Shown: positions 41,810 to 50,358, numbered from the stretch's first letter. The stretch is 51,685 bases of DNA from an uncultured Clostridia bacterium (GCA_937894775.1 CALAXC010000047.1:1-51685); one strand, 5' to 3'. The notes: generated from the letters alone by a model not told the origin. Numbers and translations: made by a program.

Positions 41810-41857
41810 GTAGGGGCGAACTGCGTTCGCCCGTGGGCGTTCACAGAACGCCCCTAC
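41810..41857. repeat. Dispersed double-hairpin repeat (GTAGGGGCG type)
   Basis: GTAGGGGCG (41810-41818) and CGCCCCTAC (41849-41857) enclose two hairpins, GGGCGAA-CTGC-TTCGCCC-like and GGGCGTT-CACAG-AACGCCC. I recognise it as a common scattered intergenic sequence of gut Clostridia; no transposase is nearby. Confidence 0.6.
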
Positions 41858-41931
41858 AAGAATGATTTTCTATCGGCAGGTAAAACCTGCTTTATGGTAG
41901 GTGTCCCTTCGACAACCTTTTTATTTTTTAT

Positions 41932-43782
41932 TTAATCTTCTTTTTTCTTTTTTACTATAAATGCAGTGCCTACAACACCTGCGGTGGCAAGAGCTGAAAG
42001 TGCCATACTTGATCCGCATCCCGATTCTTTTTTATCGTCGTCTTTTGGAGCGTCGGTATTATTCTCGGGAGCTTTTGTTTCGTTTTCATCCTTTGGAACA
42101 TCTGTTGCGGGAGCTTCGGTTTCCGAACCTGTGGGGCTCTTTGCGGCTTCTATATCCGCTGTGAGCTTTGTGAGGCTCGCAACAGCACCGTCAACAGCTT
42201 CCTGAGTAGAGGAGAAATTATCCGCTACAGCTTTAGCCTCGCTAAGACACGTGGTAAATGCGCTCCAGGTAGCGTCGGTTATCGGATAATCTTCTTTTTT
42301 GAGTGTTTCGGCTTTTGCTATTGCTGTGTCAAGAGCGACCTTATTTGCGGGGGTATTATCTTTTGCGGGAGCGGTTGCGCCGTCCTTTAATACAGCGAGG
42401 ATAACCGCATTAGCTACAGCTCTTCCTTCGTTGTTTGTTCCCGCTTCTGCATTGTGAGCTATCTTAAGACCGTCTGCGCCTCTTATAACCATAGTCGAAG
42501 ATCCGCCACCGTCAAGAAGAAATGCGTTGGTACATCCGAGCGCTTTGAATTGTGCCGACATTTCGTAGTAGGTAGCGCCCAAAATGTTGTTGTAGGGAAT
42601 TACCATAAGCACTGGAGTTCCGTCAGCCTTGAATCCTATAGCGGTTCTTGCTTTCCAGCAGTGAGGATAATCGTAAATATCTTCGGTCCATTTTTTGGTT
42701 TCGGACTCGCTTGCTCCGTCACCTGTGTGGTTTCTGCCGTATGCGTTGTAGAACATCAACTGACCTTCAAGAAGGATCTGCTGTTTAAAGCCTATTGCGT
42801 TGCTTACATTCTCCCAATCTCCCGTAAGAACTCGCTGACATCTTACTGTAGCGCCTTTTCTGAGCTGGGGCGCTTGTTCTTTATTGCTTACAGCGATATA
42901 TGCTTTTCCGCTTTCGGGCTTCATATCCGCAGTGCCTGCGATGATATCAACTATTGTACCCTCAGCAAAATAATAATCTTCGGTTGCCTGCTTTGTATTG
43001 TTCTTTGAACCCGTATCCTTGCGGTATCTGTCAAGCTGTACCACGTAAACTGTTGAACCCGAATAGTTTCCTTTTCCGTAGTCGGATGTCGTAAAGGATA
43101 TCTTACTTGTGGAAGGAGCAGAGGCAAGGAAAGAATCGTAGGATGCTATGGCGTTTGTTTTGTTCGGTCCAAGAACCTGAACCTGATAATCTGCTTTGTA
43201 AGTAAGATCGGTTCCGTAGCCCTCGTCTTTGTATACCTGTCCTATGGTGTGATATACCACCTCACCCGTTGTATCGTTTATACCTACCAAACCTCTTCCT
43301 CTCGATTCGGATTCGGGAAGAACAAATGTCTTGAGCATTTTGCCGTTCTGCATCATAGGTTCCTCGGGCTCACCCGTCCTTGTGTTGAAGAAGTCTGCGT
43401 TTATAGCGGCAACTACTTCATAAGCGGGATTTTCTGCCTCAAAGTCCTTAACGAGCTGACTTATTGTTTTGGTGGAATAATTTAATTTGTCACTTGAATC
43501 AGCCGAATATGTGAAAAATTTTGTATTTTCGCTTCCGATAACGAGATGAGTGGTAAGGAAGTTGAATTCCTTTTTCAATCCGTGAGGGGAAGAGTTTACG
43601 GTAGCTTTGTAATAAGTAGCTTTTCCGTCAGCAAGACTTGTGGTTTCATTCACGCCTATCATTTTGATAGCACCGGGAGTGTAGTCGTAAGGACCTGCGG
43701 TTATTGCGCTTGCGGGTACTGCCGCTAAAAGTGTTGAAAGAATAAGCAAAATTGTTACTCCTAATCCAAGAAATTTTTTCAC
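41932..43782 (-). CDS. Secreted phosphodiester glycosidase (NAGPA-type) with FIVAR module
   Basis: A 616-residue exported protein: signal peptide (about 1-27, AVPASA), then a large phosphodiester-glycosidase domain (PF09992 type, relatives of the mammalian uncovering enzyme) with VVAAINADFFNTRTGEP, KARTAIGFKADGTPVLMVI and NAFLLDGGGSSTMV. A three-helix FIVAR-like module (about 470-540), a Glu/Pro/Thr-rich spacer and a C-terminal anchor follow: GCGSS, a hydrophobic helix and a KKKKED tail. Such enzymes cleave sugar-1-phosphodiester bonds; in Gram-positives the target may be wall or capsule glycans. Ribosome binding site AAGGAG. It follows the DUF2975-like gene by 22 bases. Confidence 0.85.
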   Translation of the reverse strand: MKKFLGLGVTILLILSTLLAAVPASAITAGPYDYTPGAIKMIGVNETTSLADGKATYYKATVNSSPHGLKKEFNFLTTHLVIGSENTKFFTYSADSSDKLNYSTKTISQLVKDFEAENPAYEVVAAINADFFNTRTGEPEEPMMQNGKMLKTFVLPESESRGRGLVGINDTTGEVVYHTIGQVYKDEGYGTDLTYKADYQVQVLGPNKTNAIASYDSFLASAPSTSKISFTTSDYGKGNYSGSTVYVVQLDRYRKDTGSKNNTKQATEDYYFAEGTIVDIIAGTADMKPESGKAYIAVSNKEQAPQLRKGATVRCQRVLTGDWENVSNAIGFKQQILLEGQLMFYNAYGRNHTGDGASESETKKWTEDIYDYPHCWKARTAIGFKADGTPVLMVIPYNNILGATYYEMSAQFKALGCTNAFLLDGGGSSTMVIRGADGLKIAHNAEAGTNNEGRAVANAVILAVLKDGATAPAKDNTPANKVALDTAIAKAETLKKEDYPITDATWSAFTTCLSEAKAVADNFSSTQEAVDGAVASLTKLTADIEAAKSPTGSETEAPATDVPKDENETKAPENNTDAPKDDDKKESGCGSSMALSALATAGVVGTAFIVKKKKED

Positions 43783-43804
43783 GGTTTTTTCTCCTTGTTA
43801 TGTT

Positions 43805-44389
43805 TTAATCTATATTTACGTTATCTGTATTTGTGCTCTGAGTTTGTTCGCTGTAGCTTTGCGCTTTTTCCTCAAGATCTGCACCGTATTTTAATATGAA
43901 GGATATTATTATTACGATAAGCGCAATTCCGATCGATGGTGATTCAATGAGAGCATCGGGCTCAAGAATAGGCCAGAAAAGCTTTGTTACCGTAAACGCA
44001 ATACTTGAAATCGCGGAAATACACAAGGGAAGGATAAGTCCTATCAAGCCAAGACGTAAAAGCTCTTTTGCTCCGTCATAGGTGAAAGGAGTTCCGACCT
44101 CAAGCTCGTTTGAAAAATAAATTTCGGCAAATTTAAAAATCACAGCGCTCGAAATACAGTAGAGTATCGAGATGCAAGCGGAAAACATCGTTGTAACGAA
44201 GGGTGCGCCTGCTTCCTCGATGATGTTTACCACTTCAACACCGTCGAGCTCTACCTTATGTAATCCCCAAAGCGCCGAAACGCCGATGAATGAGGCTACA
44301 GCGCCTATTATAGAAAAGATAAAAATTATCTTGGAAATAATTCTTCCTGCTTTAGCTATTTTTTGTATCGTATTTAGATTTTTTGACAT
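43805..44389 (-). CDS. DUF2975-like membrane protein
   Basis: A 194-residue integral membrane protein with four predicted helices. The segment GTPFTYDGAKELLRLGLIGLILPL resembles the GNPFT...RLRxIG motif of DUF2975 proteins, membrane proteins of unknown function often paired with small regulators. No such regulator is adjacent; it leads the phosphodiester glycosidase gene. I start at ATG 44389, preceded by AAGGAGG; a frame from 44416 would start upstream of that site. The C-terminal tail is Gln/Ser/Thr/Asn-rich. Confidence 0.7.
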   Translation of the reverse strand: MSKNLNTIQKIAKAGRIISKIIFIFSIIGAVASFIGVSALWGLHKVELDGVEVVNIIEEAGAPFVTTMFSACISILYCISSAVIFKFAEIYFSNELEVGTPFTYDGAKELLRLGLIGLILPLCISAISSIAFTVTKLFWPILEPDALIESPSIGIALIVIIISFILKYGADLEEKAQSYSEQTQSTNTDNVNID

Positions 44390-44432
44390 AGAGTTATCCT
44401 CCTTAAAAAACTTCATTGTATACTATATTTAT

Positions 44433-44461
44433 ATTATAGCACAATATCTGCTGTTTTTCAA
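44433..44461 (-). promoter_or_regulatory. Promoter of the DUF2975-glycosidase operon
   Basis: On the minus strand TTGAAA (44461-44456), 17-bp spacer, TATAAT (44438-44433), about 43 bp before the start codon; it lies just beyond the 3' end of trxB. Confidence 0.8.
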
Positions 44462-44471
44462 GTATAAACCG

Positions 44472-45392
44472 TCAATTAAGAGATATATATTCTTCTGCGT
44501 GGTGTGCCGCTACCGCTCCGTCGGAAACTGCGGTAACTATCTGTCTTAGTGTTTTCGTTCTGACGTCACCCGCCGCATAAACTCCTTCTACAGAGGTTTT
44601 TGTGCTTTCATCGGCAATTATATATCCGTTACTGTCGAGCTTGAGCACATTTGATACCAGTTCTGTTGAGGGGCGCCTGCCTATACTGATGAATACACCG
44701 TCGCATTCGATCTCCTGCGATTCATTATTTAACGTGTTCGTAACGGTTATTCTTTGCAATCTTTTTTCTGCGGTAAGCTTTGAAAGAGTGCTGTTGAAAA
44801 GAATTTCTATATTTTCGGCTTCTTTTAAGGGGGCGTGATATATTTTAGTTGCTCTCAATGAGTCACGGCGGTGAATAAGATATACTTTTTTGGCAAAGCG
44901 AGAAAGATAGAGCGCATCAGATACAGCGGAATTGCCGCCGCCCACTACGGCAACGGTCTTGTCTTTGTAAAACCGTCCGTCACAGTGTGCGCAATAATGT
45001 ACTCCGCGCCCTGTAAGCTCACGTTCCTGCTCGATGCCAAGCTCACGGGGCTCTGCTCCCGTAGCTATAACTACTGTTTTGGAAAAATATTCTTTATCGG
45101 TAGTGAATATCTTTTTGATCTTTGGAGTAAGCTCAAGCTTTATAACCTCACCGTACTCGGTAATAGCACCGTACCGTTCTGCGCCGACTTTCATTTTTTC
45201 TCCCAAAGTAAAACCGTCAACGCCTTCCTCAAAGCCGGGATAGTTTTCTATTTCTCCGGTAAGTGTCATCTGACCGCCTACCGACATTTTTTCTATAACC
45301 GTAACGTCGAGTCCTGCCCTTGCTGCATAAAGTGCGGCTGTATATCCCGCAGGTCCTCCGCCTATTATTATCATATCGTATACGTGTGACAT
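44472..45392 (-). CDS. trxB: Thioredoxin-disulfide reductase
   Basis: FAD/NAD(P)H flavoenzyme that reduces thioredoxin. The 306 residues contain the FAD motif IIIGGGPAGYTAALYAARAG, the redox pair C134-A-H-C137 in VHYCAHCDGRF (CAHC rather than the commoner CATC, still C-x2-C), the pyridine-nucleotide motif VAVVGGGNSAVSDALYLSRF and the closing YAAGDVRTKTLRQIVTAVSDGAVAA. Ribosome binding site AAAGGAG. Its likely partner thioredoxin is encoded at 47034 and the two flank rubrerythrin and the Crp/Fnr gene. Confidence 0.95.
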   Translation of the reverse strand: MSHVYDMIIIGGGPAGYTAALYAARAGLDVTVIEKMSVGGQMTLTGEIENYPGFEEGVDGFTLGEKMKVGAERYGAITEYGEVIKLELTPKIKKIFTTDKEYFSKTVVIATGAEPRELGIEQERELTGRGVHYCAHCDGRFYKDKTVAVVGGGNSAVSDALYLSRFAKKVYLIHRRDSLRATKIYHAPLKEAENIEILFNSTLSKLTAEKRLQRITVTNTLNNESQEIECDGVFISIGRRPSTELVSNVLKLDSNGYIIADESTKTSVEGVYAAGDVRTKTLRQIVTAVSDGAVAAHHAEEYISLN

Positions 45393-45419
45393 ATTTTTCT
45401 CCTTTGTTAAAAGAAAAGA

Positions 45420-45458
45420 GCTGTTGTATTAAGTGCGTGCGCATCAAAATTCAACAGC
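45420..45458 (-). terminator. Rubrerythrin terminator / trxB leader hairpin
   Basis: GCTGTTG (45420-45426) and CAACAGC (45452-45458) pair across a 25-base loop; on the minus strand the stem is followed by TCTTTTCTTTT. It separates rbr from trxB, perhaps letting some transcription through, since I see no clear trxB promoter. Confidence 0.55.
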
Positions 45459-45496
45459 CCTATTTTTATATAGTGGTGCGTTAAGCTATTGACTTA

Positions 45497-46144
45497 TCAA
45501 TAGTTTTCTTTTCTCAGCTCAAAGTAGCTCTGAGGATGGTTGCAAACGGGGCACTTCTCGGGAGCGCTTGCGCTGAGAACGAGATGTCCGCAGTTGCGGC
45601 ATTCCCACATAACGATTCCGCTCTTTTCGAAAACAGTCTTTGTTTCTACGTTGTTAAGAAGAGCGCGGTATCTTTCTTCGTGAGTCTTTTCTACAGCTGC
45701 AACGCCTCTGAACTGAGCAGCAAGCTCATAGAAGCCTTCTTCCTCTGCATCCTTTGCAAACTGATCGTACATATCTGTCCACTCGTAGTTCTCACCCTCT
45801 GCTGCGTGAAGAAGGTTTTCTGCGGTATCGCCAAGCTCACCGAGAGCCTTGAACCAAAGCTTTGCGTGTTCTTTTTCGTTGTCTGCTGTCTGAAGGAATA
45901 TAGCTGCTATCTGCTCATATCCTGCCTTTTTTGCAACGGATGCGAAATATGTATACTTATTTCTTGCCTGAGATTCGCCTGCGAATGCTGCCCAGAGGTT
46001 CTGCTCTGTTTTTGTGCCTGCATAGGGGTTTTTAACTGCAACTGCCTCGAATTTGTCAGCTCCAACCTTGCAAACGGGGCACTTGAAATCTGCGTCGAGA
46101 GCACCTTCGTGGATGTATCCGCAAACTTTACATTTGAATTTCAT
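45497..46144 (-). CDS. rbr: Rubrerythrin with rubredoxin domains at both ends
   Basis: Non-heme iron peroxidase that protects anaerobes from peroxide. The 215 residues carry an N-terminal rubredoxin-like knuckle pair (FKCKVCGYIH...CPVCKVGADKF), the ferritin-like di-iron domain (AFAGESQARNKYTYFASVAKK, ADNEKEHAKLWF, VEKTHEERY with the Glu and His ligands), and a usual C-terminal rubredoxin domain (MWECRNCGHLV...CPVCNHPQ). Classical rubrerythrin has only the C-terminal one. The gene has its own promoter with a palindromic operator near -41. Confidence 0.92.
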   Translation of the reverse strand: MKFKCKVCGYIHEGALDADFKCPVCKVGADKFEAVAVKNPYAGTKTEQNLWAAFAGESQARNKYTYFASVAKKAGYEQIAAIFLQTADNEKEHAKLWFKALGELGDTAENLLHAAEGENYEWTDMYDQFAKDAEEEGFYELAAQFRGVAAVEKTHEERYRALLNNVETKTVFEKSGIVMWECRNCGHLVLSASAPEKCPVCNHPQSYFELRKENY

Positions 46145-46198
46145 AATTTTGTTCTCCTTTGAATATATATTTTATTTATTTTTTGATCTTCTGTTTGT

Positions 46199-46239
46199 AT
46201 TATACATAAAAAAGCCTTAAAAGTCTGTGATTGAGTCAC
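46199..46239 (-). promoter_or_regulatory. Rubrerythrin promoter with Crp/Fnr-type operator
   Basis: On the minus strand TATAAT at 46204-46199 has no good -35 (CAGACT at the 17-bp position). Instead the palindrome GTGATTGAGTCAC (46227-46239) is centred 41 bp upstream of the expected start site, the class II activator position used by Crp/Fnr proteins. Confidence 0.65.
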
Positions 46240-46256
46240 GTTTTTTCGCTATATCG

Positions 46257-46285
46257 TTGACTGTAGTGGATTTTTATGCTAAAAT
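46257..46285 (+). promoter_or_regulatory. Promoter of the Crp/Fnr gene
   Basis: TTGACT (46257-46262), 17-bp spacer, TAAAAT (46280-46285). The palindrome at 46227-46239 is centred about 59 bp upstream of the expected start, close to a class I activator position. Confidence 0.7.
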
Positions 46286-46362
46286 ATATTTATATACCTT
46301 ACTTATTATAACATTTTAATAAGCTATAGTCAATAATTTTTTATTTTTTTATGAGGTAAAAA

Positions 46363-47037
46363 ATGCAGAATTCTGAGCTTGTACAAATTTTTGAACGCAC
46401 ATTTCCGTTTTGGAATAATTTGAATAACAGTGACAAAGAAACTCTTTGCCGTACCGCTCAGCACGTACATTTTGAAAAAGGAACGCACATACATGACGGA
46501 AATGAGTGTACGGGAGTTATTCTTGTCAAAAGCGGAAGCCTCAGACTTTATATCCTTTCCGAGGAAGGAAAGGAAGTGACCTTGTACCGCATATTTCCGG
46601 GGGAGATGTGTATGCTTTCTGCATCCTGCGTGTTGAACACCGTTACCTTTGACGTTTTTGTGGATTCCGAAGAAAACAGTGAATGTATCGTGATCGGAGG
46701 CTGCATAGTAGAGGATCTTTCGGTAAGACTCCCTGAAGTCAAGATATTTGTTCTTGAGACTGCACTTGGGCGTTTTTCTGACGTTATGTGGGTAATGCAA
46801 CAAATTCTGTTTATGAGTATGGATAAACGCTTGGCTATCTTTTTACTTGATGAGTCGGTCAACCGCAAGAGTGATGTTATATCGCTGACTCACGAGCAGA
46901 TCGCCAAATATATGGGTTCTGCCCGTGAGGTCGTGTCGCGTATGCTTAAATATTTCTCAAGCGAGGGTATCGTTGAGGTTTCAAGAGGCGGAATACGTAT
47001 TCTTGATAAAAACCGCCTCCGTAAATTAACTCTTTAA
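46363..47037 (+). CDS. Crp/Fnr-family transcription regulator
   Basis: A 224-residue one-component regulator. An N-terminal cyclic-nucleotide-binding-like beta barrel (FEKGTHIHDGNECTGVILVKSGSLRLYILSEEGKEVTLYRIFPGEMCMLSASC) is followed by a long dimer helix and a Crp-type winged helix-turn-helix (SLTHEQIAKYMGSAREVVSRMLKYFSSEGIVEVSRGGIRI). The Fnr N-terminal Cys cluster is absent; Cys residues lie in the barrel (ECTG, EMCML, SASCV) and could sense redox. The neighbours rbr, trx and trxB and shared palindromes point to oxidative stress control. Its 3' end overlaps the trx gene by four bases. Confidence 0.92.
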   Translation: MQNSELVQIFERTFPFWNNLNNSDKETLCRTAQHVHFEKGTHIHDGNECTGVILVKSGSLRLYILSEEGKEVTLYRIFPGEMCMLSASCVLNTVTFDVFVDSEENSECIVIGGCIVEDLSVRLPEVKIFVLETALGRFSDVMWVMQQILFMSMDKRLAIFLLDESVNRKSDVISLTHEQIAKYMGSAREVVSRMLKYFSSEGIVEVSRGGIRILDKNRLRKLTL

Positions 47038-47342
47038 TCGTTTAAAAGGTTAAGGATCTGAGCCTTTGGACGTGCGCCCGAGGATTGATGGATTATCTCT
47101 CCGTCTTTCATTATAACGAGCGTGGGAATGCTGAATACGTTGAACTGTTCCGCAAGCTCAGGCTCGGCGTCGACATTCACCTTGCCAACTACTATATCGT
47201 CGCGTTCTTCTGCTATCTCATCTATTATCGGAGACAGTATTTTGCACGGACCGCACCAGTTTGCGTAGAAATCCAAAAGCAGGGGCTTTTTGTTTTTTGA
47301 CATTTCATCGAAATTGTTTTTGTTGATAATTACAGTTTTCAT
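47034..47342 (-). CDS. trxA: Thioredoxin
   Basis: Small disulfide reductant of 102 residues: LLLDFYANWCGPCKILSPIIDEIA with the active site WCGPC at about 29-33, the cis-proline region FSIPTLVIMKDGE near 71-83, and a normal C-terminal helix. Ribosome binding site AAGGAG before ATG 47342. It is convergent with the Crp/Fnr gene (4-base overlap of the stops) and divergent from adhE. Reduced by the TrxB encoded 1.6 kb away. Confidence 0.96.
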   Translation of the reverse strand: MKTVIINKNNFDEMSKNKKPLLLDFYANWCGPCKILSPIIDEIAEERDDIVVGKVNVDAEPELAEQFNVFSIPTLVIMKDGEIIHQSSGARPKAQILNLLND

Positions 47343-47382
47343 ATTTTAGTCTCCTTTTGTGTTTTTTTCTTTTACATTTATA

Positions 47383-47422
47383 TTTTACCAAGAAAAAATA
47401 AAAAAATCCGTGACAAAGTCAC
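47383..47422 (-). promoter_or_regulatory. Thioredoxin promoter with Crp/Fnr-type operator
   Basis: On the minus strand TAAAAT at 47388-47383; the palindrome GTGACAAAGTCAC (47410-47422) is centred about 40 bp upstream of the expected start. Half-sites match those of the rubrerythrin operator (GTGAY...GTCAC), and spacing to the -10 is the same to within one base. Confidence 0.6.
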
Positions 47423-47606
47423 AAAGAAGAGAAGATTTTGAATCAAATCAAAATATTTTTTGCAATTTTGTTTTTTAAATTATTCATAAAAAGAGTAAAA
47501 ATGGTTTTTTTAGGAAAAATCTTTGTACTTATTGCATAAAAAACTTGCTTAAGTTTTATACAAAAATAATATAGGGCACAATTTTAAAATAATTTTGCTC
47601 ATCCTA

Positions 47607-47643
47607 TTTACAAAGGTTGAAATATGTGTTAAAATATTAACGA
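47607..47643 (+). promoter_or_regulatory. adhE promoter with Rex-like operator
   Basis: TTTACA (47607-47612), 17-bp spacer, TAAAAT (47630-47635). The -10 lies inside GTGTTAA-AATA-TTAACGA (47626-47643), which matches the clostridial Rex consensus TTGTTAA-N4-TTAACAA at 6 of 7 bases in each half. Rex would repress adhE when NADH/NAD+ is low. The rest of the 344-base gap 47343-47686 is A/T-rich with no gene seen. Confidence 0.65.
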
Positions 47644-47686
47644 AGTTAAATGGATATTTATATTCTTTTTTTCGGAGGAAAGTAAA

Positions 47687-50329
47687 ATGAATATGAAAAA
47701 ATATGAGATCACCGACAGCATAGAAAAGCTGGAGGCTGCCATAAGCAGAACCAAAGCTGCGCAGAGGATCTTTGCAACTTATACGCAGGATCAGGTCGAC
47801 AAGATATTTTTGGCAGCGGCTTCAGCAGCGGATAAGGCAAGAATACCCCTCGCAAAAATGGCTGTAGAAGAAACCGGAATGGGTGTTGTTGAAGATAAGG
47901 TCATAAAAAATCATTATGCCGCAGAATATATCTACAATGCATATAAGGATACCAAAACCTGCGGAGTTGTAGAAGAGGATAAGGCTTACGGTATTAAGAA
48001 GATAGCTGAACCTATAGGTGTTATAGCTGCAGTAATTCCTACCACTAACCCCACATCAACGGCAATATTCAAATGTTTACTTGCTCTTAAAACACGTAAT
48101 GCGATAATTATAAGCCCTCACCCAAGAGCCAAGAACTCAACTATAGCGGCGGCAAAGCTTGTTCTTGAAGCGGCTGTTGAGGCGGGCGCTCCTGAAGGAA
48201 TTATAGATTGGATCGATATTCCGTCGCTCGAAATGACTAATACGGTTATGAAGGAATCCGATATAATTCTTGCAACGGGCGGTCCCGGAATGGTTAAGGC
48301 GGCATATTCAAGCGGAAAGCCTGCTGTGGGTGTTGGTGCGGGTAATACTCCCGCAATAATCGACGATACTGCAGATATTCTTCTTGCGGTGAACTCGATA
48401 ATTCATTCAAAGACCTTTGATAACGGTATGATATGCGCATCCGAGCAGTCTGTTATCGTTCTTGAAGGTATATATGATAAGGTAAAAGCGGAGTTTGCCG
48501 AAAGAGGATGCTATTTCCTTGATCCTGCCGAAACCGAAAAGGTGCGCAAGACTATTATTATAAACGGTGCGCTCAACGCAAAGATAGTTGGACAGAAGGC
48601 GGCTAAAATAGCAGAGCTTTCCGGCGTAAGTGTTCCTGCAGGTACAAAAATACTTATAGGCGAGGTAGAGAGTGTTGAGCTTAGCGAGGAATTTGCTCAC
48701 GAAAAGCTTTCACCCGTACTTGCTATGTATAAGGCTAAGGATTTTGGCGATGCGCTTGATAAGGCGGAGCATCTTGTAGCCGACGGAGGTTACGGACATA
48801 CGTCGAGTATTTATCTTAATCCTATCACCGAAAAGGCAAAGCTCGATGAATTCGCTGCCCGTATGAAGACCTGCCGAATTCTTGTGAATACTCCATCCTC
48901 TCACGGCGGTATAGGAGATCTGTATAACTTCAAGCTTGCTCCGTCACTTACACTTGGATGCGGTTCTTGGGGCGGTAACAGTGTATCCGAAAACGTAGGA
49001 GTAAAGCATTTGCTTAATATTAAAACAGTAGCCGAGAGGAGAGAGAATATGCTTTGGTTCAGAGCACCTGAAAAGATATATATAAAGAAGGGTTGCCTCC
49101 CTGTAGCACTTGATGAATTGAGAAGCGTAAGAGGCGCAAAGAAAGCATTTATCGTAACAGATACATTCCTTTACCAGAACGGATATACAAAGCCGATAAC
49201 CGATAAGCTTGACGAAATGGGTATTCAGCACGCAACGTTCTTTAACGTACAGCCTGATCCTACACTTGCAAATGCAACCGAGGGCGCTGCGCAGATGAGA
49301 GCTTTTGCTCCCGATACCATAATTGCGCTTGGCGGAGGATCTGCTATGGACGCAGCTAAAATTATGTGGGTGCTTTACGAGCACCCCGAGGCAGATTTTA
49401 TGGATATGGCGATGAGATTTATCGATATCCGTAAGAGAGTTTATACATTCCCCAAGATGGGCGAAAAGGCATACTTTATAGCAATTCCTACATCTGCGGG
49501 TACGGGAAGTGAGGTAACTCCTTTCGCTGTTATCACAGATGAAAAGACGGGCGTTAAGTATCCTCTTGCAGATTATGAGCTCCTTCCTGATATGGCGATA
49601 ATCGATACCGATTTCCATATGTCGGCTCCTCGCGGACTCACGGCAGCATCGGGTATAGATGCGGTAACTCACGCGCTTGAGGCTTATGCGGCGATGCTCG
49701 CTACCGATTATACAGACGGTCTTGCTATTCAGGCTCTTAAGAGCATATTCAAATATCTTCCCAGAGCTTATGATGACGGTCAGAATGACGTAGAGGCAAG
49801 AGAAAAGATGGCTAATGCGGCAACTATTGCAGGTATGGCATTTGCAAACGCATTCCTCGGTGTATGTCATTCTATGGCTCATAAGCTTGGAGCTTTCCAT
49901 CATTTACCTCACGGTGTGGCGAATGCGCTTATGATAGAAGAGGTTATAAGATTTAATGCAAGCGAAGCTCCTGCAAAGATGGGTACATTCTCGCAATACG
50001 ATCACCCGCATACTCTTGCAAGATATGCCGAAATAGCGGATGCGCTCGGACTCTGCGGAAATACCGACGAGGAGAAGCTTGAAAGCCTTATAAAGGCTGT
50101 AAATGACCTTAAGGCTCGCGTTGGAATCAAGGAAACCATAAAGGATTACGGAATTGACGAAAAGGATTTCCTTGACCGTCTTGACGATATGGTAGAGCAG
50201 GCTTTTGACGATCAGTGTACGGGTGCTAACCCACGTTATCCTCTTATGAGTGAAATTAAGCAGATGTACCTCAATGCCTATTACGGTAAGCATTTTGTTG
50301 AGGAAAAGATGCCTTCACAAAATATATAA
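47687..50329 (+). CDS. adhE: Bifunctional acetaldehyde-CoA/alcohol dehydrogenase
   Basis: Two-domain fermentation enzyme reducing acetyl-CoA to acetaldehyde and then ethanol with NADH. The 880 residues hold an N-terminal CoA-acylating aldehyde dehydrogenase (IPTTNPTSTAIFKCLLALKTRN, nucleophile C250 in GMICASEQS), a linker, and a C-terminal iron alcohol dehydrogenase (ALGGGSAMDAAKIMW, IPTSAGTGSEVTPFAVITD, iron ligands in DAVTHALEAY and CHSMAHKLGAFHHLPHG). Length is standard. Ribosome binding site CGGAGG. Probably Rex-controlled. Confidence 0.97.
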   Translation: MNMKKYEITDSIEKLEAAISRTKAAQRIFATYTQDQVDKIFLAAASAADKARIPLAKMAVEETGMGVVEDKVIKNHYAAEYIYNAYKDTKTCGVVEEDKAYGIKKIAEPIGVIAAVIPTTNPTSTAIFKCLLALKTRNAIIISPHPRAKNSTIAAAKLVLEAAVEAGAPEGIIDWIDIPSLEMTNTVMKESDIILATGGPGMVKAAYSSGKPAVGVGAGNTPAIIDDTADILLAVNSIIHSKTFDNGMICASEQSVIVLEGIYDKVKAEFAERGCYFLDPAETEKVRKTIIINGALNAKIVGQKAAKIAELSGVSVPAGTKILIGEVESVELSEEFAHEKLSPVLAMYKAKDFGDALDKAEHLVADGGYGHTSSIYLNPITEKAKLDEFAARMKTCRILVNTPSSHGGIGDLYNFKLAPSLTLGCGSWGGNSVSENVGVKHLLNIKTVAERRENMLWFRAPEKIYIKKGCLPVALDELRSVRGAKKAFIVTDTFLYQNGYTKPITDKLDEMGIQHATFFNVQPDPTLANATEGAAQMRAFAPDTIIALGGGSAMDAAKIMWVLYEHPEADFMDMAMRFIDIRKRVYTFPKMGEKAYFIAIPTSAGTGSEVTPFAVITDEKTGVKYPLADYELLPDMAIIDTDFHMSAPRGLTAASGIDAVTHALEAYAAMLATDYTDGLAIQALKSIFKYLPRAYDDGQNDVEAREKMANAATIAGMAFANAFLGVCHSMAHKLGAFHHLPHGVANALMIEEVIRFNASEAPAKMGTFSQYDHPHTLARYAEIADALGLCGNTDEEKLESLIKAVNDLKARVGIKETIKDYGIDEKDFLDRLDDMVEQAFDDQCTGANPRYPLMSEIKQMYLNAYYGKHFVEEKMPSQNI

Positions 50330-50358
50330 TATTATACAATATATAAGGAGATAAAACT

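Noticed and set aside
45536..46162. Cys/Leu-rich plus-strand frame opposite rubrerythrin
   Set aside because: Pure antisense shadow of a certain gene; no family motif.
48944..50293. Minus-strand frames opposite adhE
   Set aside because: Antisense to a complete AdhE, with no membrane or catalytic pattern.
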